A stretch of 64,000 bases of DNA from Actinoplanes sp. KI2 (lineage in GTDB: Bacteria > Actinomycetota > Actinomycetes > Mycobacteriales > Micromonosporaceae), in assembly GCF_025630775.1 (NCBI RefSeq), contig NZ_JAOSZE010000024.1:1-64000 (forward strand). The letters are read 5' to 3'. This document shows positions 49,985 through 57,062 of the stretch, in pieces. Below the pieces are notes generated by a model. It was not told where the DNA came from and did not search any database. It worked only from the letters and a program-made list of their open reading frames with translations. Each line of letters starts with the position of its first letter. Positions within the stretch are counted from its first letter, which is position 1. Made by a program: the position numbers and the translations under genes.

Positions 49985-52250
49985 CATCTGGTGCCGGGCC
50001 TGCGGCGACGCCTCCAGCACGGACGGCGCCTGCACCGCCTGCGGCACGCCCCTCGACCCGCCGGCCTCGGACCCGGTGCCCACCGGCCGGGTCGGCCTGC
50101 TACGCCGCCGGTCGGCCCACCGGCTGACCGGCGCGCCGCTGGGGGTCCGGCGGGCCGCGGCGATCGAGCTGATTGCGCAGGGCCAGCCGCTGCCCGCGGA
50201 ACTCGACCTGTCCGAGCACGAGATCGCCTGGTACCGGGCACACGCGGCGATGACCGCGGGTGACCTGCCGGCGGCGCTCGAACAATTGGCGAAGCTCCCG
50301 GAGACCGGGTACGCGGCCCGGGTCACTCTGCTGCTGAGCCGGTTCGCCGACTTGCTCGCGGCCCGGGAGTGCCGGCCGGCCGCGGTGGCCGTGCTGACGC
50401 CGTTCCGAACCGGGTCGGCCGACGCGGCCGCGATGCTGGCCGTCCTCGACGGCGCGGCACCGGACTGCGTCGGCGTGGCCCGGCGATACGTGGGCCCGGG
50501 TCTGGGGGACGGCCCACGGGCCCGGGCGCTCGCCGCCTATCAGCAGGCGATCACCGGGGAGGCGGAGGGCGTACCGGACGAGCTGCTGCGGCTGCTTCCG
50601 GCCGCGTTGCTGGACCGGCTGGCCGTGGCCGGTCTCCTGACGAGGGTGCCGGACACGCTCCCCGAGCCGGCGGCCGCCCGGCTGCGCTGCCGCCTCGGCC
50701 TCGCCGGGCCGGACGAGATGGCGGCGGCGGGTTTCACCGCCGAGGCGGCCCGCCGCGCCTACCTCGCCGGGGACCGGGCGGTCCTGGACCGGCTGGGCGA
50801 CGGGCCGGACGTGCGGCATTACCGTGCGCTGCACGACTACGTGACTGCCGGACGGCTGCGGGAGGAGGACCTGCGGCCGGCGGCGCGGGCCGTGGTACGG
50901 CTGTCCGACGCGCTGACGATCGGGTTCGCCGGGCGGCGGTCGGTGCCGGACGAGGTCGCCGCCGACCCGACGACCTGGCCGCGGCTGTGGCGCAACGCGG
51001 TGCTCGGCAAGCTCTACCCGGCCGAGGGGGTGGCCGGGCGGCACCCACGGTTCGCGCGGTGGCTGGACCTGTGCGAGGCCTACCCGGCGCTGCGCGCCGG
51101 CGACTGGCAGCAGGCCCTGACGATCGCCGATCGGGTGACGGCCGAGGCCGACGACCCGCGCCTGCGGGCCGAGGCGTGCAACGTCGCCGCGTACGCGTTC
51201 TGGCACCTCGGCCGGATCGACGACGCGCTGCGCGCGCTGGCGAGTGCCCGGCCGGCGGCCGGCCTCGCGGTCAACGCGGCGCTCATCGCGTCGTCGCGGG
51301 ACGCGGCGGCGGCCCTGCCGCATCTGGCGCAGGTCATGCAGGTGGCCGACGACGACGGGTTGCGCCGGGCGGCCGTGCGGGAGGCGGTCACCTTCGGCGA
51401 GCGGAGCGGGCAGGCGCCGGCGACGCTGACGGCGATGATCCGAGCGGCGCTGGATCTCCAGCTCGACGACGAGCTGCACCACCGGTTGCTCGCGCTGGCC
51501 ATCCGCCACGACCGGGAATGGCTGGCGGGCGCCCGGCTGCGCGGGCGACGACTCGACGACCGCTACCTGCAGGGCCGCGCCGGCTACGAGGAGAAGCCGT
51601 CCACCGCCGCGCTCACCGAGGTCGCGGCGGCGCTGGGCATGATCTGGCCGCGGCCGAACCGGCCGGCCTGGGCGCAGGCGGAACTCCGGTGGCTGACGAC
51701 TGTCCTGCTGGGACCGCCCGCCGGGGTCGACCCGCTGTTCGCGGTCGAGGAGCTGAGCCGGGCCGGCGTGCTCGGCGTCGCCGATCGCATCCGCCTCCGG
51801 CTGCTCACCGGGGTGCGGCAGATCCTGGCCGTGAGCTGGTCGCCCCGCATGCAGAAACCCCTGCCGGGCGACGTCGCGCTCACCCGGGCGGTCGAGGAGT
51901 ACTGGCGGCGGATCGGCGAGCTGGACGCGTCACTCACGGCCCTGCTCACCACCCAGGTCCGCATCGCGATCGTCGAGGTGACCACGTCGTCCATCGACAC
52001 CTTCAACAAGATGATCGACCAGTGGCAGGCGCTGGAACGCAACGCCGCACCGACGTGGGAGGAGAACAGGCCGAACATGGCCGCCCGGCAACGCCTGGTC
52101 AAGGACACGCGGGCGCACGTGCAACGGTCCGAGCGGATCTTGCGGCTGGCCGACGGGCTCTCGGTCGATCCCGGCCTCCTCCGGCAGGTGCGGGAGTTCC
52201 AGGACCAGGCCCGGTCGGCGCTGTCCTACTTCGCCCGGAAGGCGTTCTGA
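49977..52250 (+). CDS. Zinc-ribbon plus helical-repeat (TPR-like) scaffold protein
   Basis: 757 aa. The N-terminus is a compact zinc ribbon (Cys6, Cys9, Cys19, Cys22; CRACG and CTACG). The rest is almost wholly alpha-helical with TPR-like stretches: ALEQLAKLPETGYAARVTLL, LRAEACNVAAYAFWHLGRID, DALRALASARPAAGL. A helical end near 640-757 lacks TPR character. No catalytic motif or TM segment. In some TerY-P-type systems a zinc ribbon is fused to the kinase; here it begins the next, overlapping gene. Proposed role: assembly platform for kinase, phosphatase or chaperone clients (inference). Confidence 0.82.
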   Translation: MTDIWCRACGDASSTDGACTACGTPLDPPASDPVPTGRVGLLRRRSAHRLTGAPLGVRRAAAIELIAQGQPLPAELDLSEHEIAWYRAHAAMTAGDLPAALEQLAKLPETGYAARVTLLLSRFADLLAARECRPAAVAVLTPFRTGSADAAAMLAVLDGAAPDCVGVARRYVGPGLGDGPRARALAAYQQAITGEAEGVPDELLRLLPAALLDRLAVAGLLTRVPDTLPEPAAARLRCRLGLAGPDEMAAAGFTAEAARRAYLAGDRAVLDRLGDGPDVRHYRALHDYVTAGRLREEDLRPAARAVVRLSDALTIGFAGRRSVPDEVAADPTTWPRLWRNAVLGKLYPAEGVAGRHPRFARWLDLCEAYPALRAGDWQQALTIADRVTAEADDPRLRAEACNVAAYAFWHLGRIDDALRALASARPAAGLAVNAALIASSRDAAAALPHLAQVMQVADDDGLRRAAVREAVTFGERSGQAPATLTAMIRAALDLQLDDELHHRLLALAIRHDREWLAGARLRGRRLDDRYLQGRAGYEEKPSTAALTEVAAALGMIWPRPNRPAWAQAELRWLTTVLLGPPAGVDPLFAVEELSRAGVLGVADRIRLRLLTGVRQILAVSWSPRMQKPLPGDVALTRAVEEYWRRIGELDASLTALLTTQVRIAIVEVTTSSIDTFNKMIDQWQALERNAAPTWEENRPNMAARQRLVKDTRAHVQRSERILRLADGLSVDPGLLRQVREFQDQARSALSYFARKAF

Positions 52251-52251
52251 C

Positions 52252-52635
52252 ATGGAAGACCGGAACCCGTACCTGATCCTGGGAATCCCGTTCGGCGCCG
52301 GGCGCGCCGAGGCCAACGCCGCGTTCGCCCGCCGGGTCAGGTCGCTGCCCGCCGATCCGGTCGAGGCCCGGGCCTACCAGACCGATCTGACCTGGGCCCT
52401 GCAACGCATCGACAGCGGCCCGCCGCAGCCCGCCGCCGAGCTGGGCTGCTACCGCCTGCCGGCCGGCCCCGGCACCGACGAGCCCGGCGTCTTCGCCCCG
52501 CCACCCGAGCCCGGACCGTACGACGAGGCCGCGGTCGCCGCCGCCCTGGCCCGGCTGCGCGTCGATGCGGCCCGCGAAGCCCTGCGCCGCAGGCTCGCCG
52601 AGCGTTCCGCCGGCATCTCACCGCCCGCACCCTGA
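52252..52635 (+). CDS. J-domain-like protein lacking the HPD motif
   Basis: 127 aa. The first 55 residues follow J-domain spacing: RNPYLILGIPFGAGRAEANA and AFARRVRSLPADP, where helix II and the loop that carries HPD should be, then a third helix, YQTDLTWALQRID. The HPD tripeptide is absent; the loop reads PADP. A Pro-rich link and a C-terminal helix (YDEAAVAAALARLRVDAA) follow. It starts one base after the scaffold gene and ends 12 bp before a lidless Hsp70 gene. This context is the strongest support for the J-like assignment. Confidence 0.68.
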   Translation: MEDRNPYLILGIPFGAGRAEANAAFARRVRSLPADPVEARAYQTDLTWALQRIDSGPPQPAAELGCYRLPAGPGTDEPGVFAPPPEPGPYDEAAVAAALARLRVDAAREALRRRLAERSAGISPPAP

Positions 52636-52647
52636 CGGAGGCCTGCC

Positions 52648-54066
52648 TTGCCCGGCTCGTACGGCATCGACTTCGGCACCACCAACTGCGTTCTCGCCCG
52701 CACCACGGACGGCGGCGTGGAGACCGTCGCCTTGGAGAAGCGGCTGCCCGCCGCATGGGCACACCACGGCTTCAACCGCGTGCTGCCCTCGGTGGTCGGC
52801 TTTCCGGACGGCGTGCCCTCCTTCGGGTGGCCGATGAAGCTGCGCGCCGAGGGCCGGGTCGAGGCGGTCAAGCGGCTGTTCGCCACCGAGGACGTGGTCG
52901 AGGTGGACGGACGGCGGATGCCCGTCGTGGAGGTGGCCGCGCTCTTCTTCGGCCAGATGCGGGAGCGAGCCGGGGCGCCGCTCGACCAGGCGGTGGTGAC
53001 GATCCCGTCGAACAGCCGTGGCCGTGCCCGGCTCCGCACGAGGCAGGCCGCCGCGCAGGCCGGCATCGACGTGCTCGCGCTGGTCAACGAGCCGACCGCG
53101 GCGGCCATGGCACACGCCCGCCGGATCGGCTCGGACCAGCGGATCCTGGTGTTCGACTGGGGCGGCGGCACGCTCGACGTCACGGTCCTGCAGGCGGTCG
53201 AGGGCACGTTCATCGAGCAGTCGTCGAAGGGCGTGCAGCGACTCGGCGGTCTCGACCTGGACGCGGCCTTCCTGGCCCGGCTCCGGCGCGTGCTGCCCGG
53301 TGCCGCCGACTGGACGGCCGCCGAGCGGGACCAGTTCCGCACCCGGCTCGAGCTCGCCAAGATCCAGCTGTCGGAGTCGGCCGAGGCCGAGGTGGCGTTG
53401 CCGAACGGCCAGTACGCCGCGATCCCGCGCGGCCAGCTCGAGGCGGCGATCCGGCCCCTGATCGAACGCACCCGCGGCCCCCTGGAGACCTGCCTGCGGG
53501 AGAGCCCCGGCCCGATCGACCACCTGGTGATGGTCGGCGGCAGCTCGCGGATCCCGGCGGTGCGGCGGTTCGTGGCCGGCGTGGTCGGCATCGAGCCGGA
53601 CGACACGGTGGACCCGATGACCGCGGTCGCCGAGGGGGCGGCCGTCGCGGCCGGCATCCTGCGCGGCGAGATCAGCGATCTCAGCTTCTTCGTCGGCACC
53701 GAGCACGCACTGGGCCTGGTCGGCCGGGATCCGACTGCCGGAAACATGATCTTCGGCGAGATCATCGGCCGGAACACCAAGTATCCGGCCAGCAACACCG
53801 AGCCGGCCTGGCCGACCACCGACTTCCAGGAGGAGGTGATCCTCCAGGTGATCGAGGGCGACCCGGCCCGGCCGCTCGACCACGAGGACAACGTGGTCCT
53901 CGCTACCTGGACGATCCCGCTGCCCGGCCGCCGGCCCAAGGCCGATGCCCGGCTGGACATCACCTACACCTACGACCTGGACGGCATCCTGCACATCCGG
54001 GTGGAGGACCACCAGACCGGATCCGTCCTGGCCGACGGCCGGCTCGGTTTCGGCTCGCCGCATTGA
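52648..54066 (+). CDS. Hsp70-family protein without a C-terminal lid
   Basis: 472 aa. The actin-like ATPase domain shows phosphate 1 GIDFGTTNC (residues 6-14), connect 1 VNEPTAAAMAHA, phosphate 2 VFDWGGGTLDV (from about 169) and the adenosine motif VMVGGSSRIPAV (from about 294). A beta substrate-binding-type domain follows (VILQVIEGDPA, TYDLDGILHIRVED), and the protein stops where DnaK would begin its helical lid. It is about 130-150 residues shorter than DnaK. The TTG start has GGAGG 6 nt upstream. As the last gene of the operon, it is probably a dedicated chaperone for this system rather than housekeeping DnaK. Confidence 0.9.
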   Translation: MPGSYGIDFGTTNCVLARTTDGGVETVALEKRLPAAWAHHGFNRVLPSVVGFPDGVPSFGWPMKLRAEGRVEAVKRLFATEDVVEVDGRRMPVVEVAALFFGQMRERAGAPLDQAVVTIPSNSRGRARLRTRQAAAQAGIDVLALVNEPTAAAMAHARRIGSDQRILVFDWGGGTLDVTVLQAVEGTFIEQSSKGVQRLGGLDLDAAFLARLRRVLPGAADWTAAERDQFRTRLELAKIQLSESAEAEVALPNGQYAAIPRGQLEAAIRPLIERTRGPLETCLRESPGPIDHLVMVGGSSRIPAVRRFVAGVVGIEPDDTVDPMTAVAEGAAVAAGILRGEISDLSFFVGTEHALGLVGRDPTAGNMIFGEIIGRNTKYPASNTEPAWPTTDFQEEVILQVIEGDPARPLDHEDNVVLATWTIPLPGRRPKADARLDITYTYDLDGILHIRVEDHQTGSVLADGRLGFGSPH

Positions 54067-54148
54067 CCGTGCGGCCGGGGCACGCCGGCGATCGGGATCG
54101 GCGCGGTCACCGACGAGCTGCCGGTCGCCGGCCTGCGCGGCCGCGCGG

Positions 54149-54619
54149 TCAGCTGCCGCGCCGGTGCTCGAAGATCAGATGGGTCTCGGTCCCGGCGACC
54201 AGGTGCGTGCCGCTGAGCCGCTCGGTGATGATCGAGCGCAGGTCCGCGACGTCCGCGGTGGCCACGTGCAGCAGGAAGTCGTACGAGCCGGAGACGAAGT
54301 AGACGTCGCGCACGGCCGGGATGCCGGCCAGCGACTCGGCGAACTTGCCGATCGCGTCGCGGGCGTCCGAGCGGATCCGCACCGCGATCATGGCCTGGAT
54401 CGGGCGGCCGATCCAGGCCGGGTCGACGTCGGCGTGGAAGCCCCGGATCGCGCCGAGCTCGCGCAGCCGGCGGATGCGGGTGAGACAGGTCGAGGGGGCG
54501 ACGCCGACCCGCTCGGCGAGCGCATTGTTCGGCATGCGGCCGTCGACCTCGAGCAGCGCCAGCAGCTCCAGGTCGATGTGATCAAGGCCTCGAAGATCCT
54601 TCGGCGAGTCCGGCATCAT
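54149..54619 (-). CDS. Lrp/AsnC-family regulator, probable ald regulator
   Basis: 156 aa. The N-terminal HTH is MPNNALAERVGVAPSTCLTRI, followed by the RAM effector domain (IRSDARDAIGKFAESLAG, YDFLLHVATADV). It is divergent from alanine dehydrogenase across 128 bp. This is the usual layout in which an Lrp-type protein activates ald in response to alanine. Confidence 0.92.
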   Translation of the reverse strand: MMPDSPKDLRGLDHIDLELLALLEVDGRMPNNALAERVGVAPSTCLTRIRRLRELGAIRGFHADVDPAWIGRPIQAMIAVRIRSDARDAIGKFAESLAGIPAVRDVYFVSGSYDFLLHVATADVADLRSIITERLSGTHLVAGTETHLIFEHRRGS

Positions 54620-54747
54620 CGGGAGCAGATCCGCATCATCTTCGGCTCAAAGAGGCTGCGTAGAATCTCCTGCGGCCCCATTGCGCTCATCCTGCACATC
54701 GTTTCACTCTAGCGGAACGACAACGATGTCCTGAAGGGGAGCCAAGA
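54620..54747. promoter_or_regulatory. Divergent promoter region of the Lrp-type regulator and ald
   Basis: 128 bp, AT-richer than its surroundings (54640-54730), where Lrp-type operators would lie. AAGGGGAG before 54748 is the ald ribosome-binding site. Individual operator boxes could not be fixed. Confidence 0.45.
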
Positions 54748-55863
54748 ATGATCGTCGGGGTGCCTACCGAGGTCAAGAACCACGAGTACCGGGTGGCCAT
54801 CACCCCGGCCGGCGTGGCCGAGTTCGTCCGCCGGGGGCACCAGGTGCTCGTCCAGGCCGGCGCCGGCGCCGGCTCGGCGATCACCGACGACGACTACGCC
54901 ACCGCGGGCGCCCGGATCGTCCCGGACGCCGACAGCGTGTGGGCGCAGGCCGACCTGCTGCTCAAGGTCAAGGAGCCGATCGCGGTCGAGTACCACCGGC
55001 TGCGCGAGGGCCAGGTCCTGTTCACCTACCTCCACCTCGCCGCCGACGCCGCCGGCACCGACGCGCTGCTCAAGAGCGGGACCACCGCGATCGCGTACGA
55101 GACGGTCCAGCTCGCCGACGGCTCCCTCCCGCTGCTGGCCCCGATGAGCGAGGTCGCGGGCCGCCTCGCCCCGCAGGTCGGCGCGTACTCGCTGATGCGC
55201 AACTCCGGCGGTCGCGGCGTGCTCCCCGGCGGGGTTCCGGGCGTCAGCCCGGCGAAGGTGACCGTCATCGGCGGCGGCGTCTCCGGCGTGAACGCGGCGA
55301 CGATCGCGCTCGGCATGGGCGCCGACGTGACCGTGCTCGACCTGAACATCAACCGGCTGCGGCAGATCGACGCCCAGTTCGGCGGCCGGGTCAAGACGCT
55401 GGTGTCCAGCGCGTACGCGATCGAGCAGTCGGCGCTGGAGGCCGACATGGTGATCGGCGCGGTGCTGGTGCCGGGCGCGAAGGCGCCGACCCTGGTCTCC
55501 AACGACCTGGTCAAGCGGATGAAGGCCGGCTCGGTGCTGGTCGACATCGCCATCGACCAGGGCGGCTGCTTCGAGGACTCGCACGCGACCACCCACCAGG
55601 ACCCGATCTACCGGGTGCACGACTCGGTGTTCTACTGCGTCGCGAACATGCCCGGCGCGGTGCCGAACACCTCCACGTACGCGCTGACCAACGCCACCCT
55701 CCCGTACGCGCTGAAGCTGGCCGACCTCGGCTGGCGGGAAGCGCTCAAGCGTGACCCGGCTCTTGCCCCGGGTCTCAACATCCACGCCGGCCGGCTGACG
55801 AACGCGTCGGTCGGCGAAGCGCTGGGCCTCCCTTCGGTCGAGGTCTCGTCAGTCCTCGCCTGA
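54748..55863 (+). CDS. ald: Alanine dehydrogenase
   Basis: 371 aa, the usual length. The N-terminus MIVGVPTEVKNHEYRVA, catalytic Lys in LLKVKEP, catalytic His in FTYLHLAAD, and NAD-binding VTVIGGGVSGVNAA identify the NAD-dependent enzyme. It interconverts L-alanine and pyruvate plus ammonia. It is divergent from its Lrp-type regulator and closed by a strong terminator. Confidence 0.97.
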   Translation: MIVGVPTEVKNHEYRVAITPAGVAEFVRRGHQVLVQAGAGAGSAITDDDYATAGARIVPDADSVWAQADLLLKVKEPIAVEYHRLREGQVLFTYLHLAADAAGTDALLKSGTTAIAYETVQLADGSLPLLAPMSEVAGRLAPQVGAYSLMRNSGGRGVLPGGVPGVSPAKVTVIGGGVSGVNAATIALGMGADVTVLDLNINRLRQIDAQFGGRVKTLVSSAYAIEQSALEADMVIGAVLVPGAKAPTLVSNDLVKRMKAGSVLVDIAIDQGGCFEDSHATTHQDPIYRVHDSVFYCVANMPGAVPNTSTYALTNATLPYALKLADLGWREALKRDPALAPGLNIHAGRLTNASVGEALGLPSVEVSSVLA

Positions 55864-55877
55864 CCCAGCAACGAAGG

Positions 55878-55917
55878 CCGCCGCCCCGGGACCCAGACCC
55901 CGGGGCGGCGGTCTTTT
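55878..55917 (+). terminator. Intrinsic terminator of ald
   Basis: A 13-bp perfect stem, CCGCCGCCCCGGG (55878-55890) with CCCGGGGCGGCGG (55899-55911), closes an 8-nt loop. It is followed by TCTTTT. This is a textbook rho-independent terminator, rare in this GC-rich window. Confidence 0.92.
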
Positions 55918-55918
55918 G

Positions 55919-56968
55919 CTACAGGTGTCGGGAAATTTGCGACAGATCCGCGGGGCTCAGTCGATCTGACGAGGTCTTGGCCTGGTGCCAGAACGGGTAG
56001 CGCAACGGCTCCCCGCTCACGTCGTCCAGGGCGGCGATCTCGTCGGGGGTCAGTTCCAGGTCAGCCGCGGCGAGATTGTCGCGCAACTGCTCCGGCGTGC
56101 GCGCGCCGACGATCACCGAGGTGATGCCCGGCTTCTGCGCGATGTACGCGAGAGACACCCGCGCCGCCGACACCCCGTGCGACTCGCCGATCTTCACGGC
56201 CACCTCGATGGTGTCGTACAGCTTGTCCTCGTCGTGCACCGGCGGCTCGTCCCAGTCGCTCAGATGCCGGCTGCCGGCCGGAGCCTGGACGCCGCGGCGG
56301 TACTTGCCGGACAGCAGCCCACCGGCGATCGGGCTCCACACCAGGATGCCGACGCCCTGGTCGAGGCAGGCCGGCACGATCTCGGTCTCGATGTCGCGGG
56401 CCTGCAGCGAGTAGTACAGCTGGTTGCTGGCGAACCGCTCCAGGTGCCGGGCGTCCGAGATCCCGAGCGCCTTCATCATCTGCCAGGCGGCGTAGTTGGA
56501 GCAGCCCACGTACCGGACCTTGCCGCTGCGGACCAGGTCGTCCAGCGCGGTCAGGGTCTCCTCGAGCGGGGTGTGCCCGTCCCACTCGTGCACCTGGTAG
56601 AGGTCGATGTAGTCGGTGCCGAGCCGGCGCAGGCTGGCCTCGGCGCCACGGATGACGTGGTGCCGGGACAGGCCGGCGTCGTTGTCGCCGTCGCCCATCG
56701 GCATCCGCACCTTGGTCGCGATCAGCCACTCCTCGCGGGTGCGGCCCAGCGCCTGCCCGATGATCTCCTCGGAGAGCCCGGCCGAGTAGACGTCGGCGGT
56801 GTCGATCAGGTTGACGCCCGCCTCCCGGGCGATCGCGATCTCCTCCCGCGCCCCGTCGACGTCGATCGTGCCCACCGGGGTGGCCCAGCCCGTCCCGCCG
56901 AATCCCATGGTGCCCAGGGTGAACGTGGATACTCGCAGGCCGGTGCGGCCGAGCTGCCGGTACTGCAT
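55919..56968 (-). CDS. Aldo/keto reductase
   Basis: 349 aa. The catalytic Asp-Tyr-Lys-His set is visible: NLIDTADVYSAG, IATKVR and YQVHEWD. The cofactor-binding end VIVGARTPEQLRDNL fits the YghZ/potassium-channel-beta-like branch. It uses NADPH to reduce aldehydes or ketones; the natural substrate is unknown. The ATG at 56968 begins the family N-terminus MQYRQLGRTGLRVS. Confidence 0.93.
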   Translation of the reverse strand: MQYRQLGRTGLRVSTFTLGTMGFGGTGWATPVGTIDVDGAREEIAIAREAGVNLIDTADVYSAGLSEEIIGQALGRTREEWLIATKVRMPMGDGDNDAGLSRHHVIRGAEASLRRLGTDYIDLYQVHEWDGHTPLEETLTALDDLVRSGKVRYVGCSNYAAWQMMKALGISDARHLERFASNQLYYSLQARDIETEIVPACLDQGVGILVWSPIAGGLLSGKYRRGVQAPAGSRHLSDWDEPPVHDEDKLYDTIEVAVKIGESHGVSAARVSLAYIAQKPGITSVIVGARTPEQLRDNLAAADLELTPDEIAALDDVSGEPLRYPFWHQAKTSSDRLSPADLSQISRHL

Positions 56969-57046
56969 GTCGTCATCGCCTCTCTGCGGTACGAAAATGC
57001 CTCGCCCAGCCTTTACCCGCCGCGCGCCGCTTGTCCACCGAATCCG

Positions 57047-57062
57047 CGGGTATACCCGGCGC
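57047..57062 (+). promoter_or_regulatory. Perfect palindrome overlapping a probable -10 of the glucoamylase gene
   Basis: CGGGTATACCCG (57047-57058) is a perfect 12-bp palindrome whose centre gives a TATACC -10-like element. The ATG follows at 57063, so the transcript may be leaderless and blocked by a protein on the palindrome. Confidence 0.45.

Noticed and set aside
43544..54066. Tellurite-resistance (Ter) operon
   Set aside because: Only the TerY-P-like triad is present; no TerD, TerB or TerC genes are seen, so a tellurite label would mislead.
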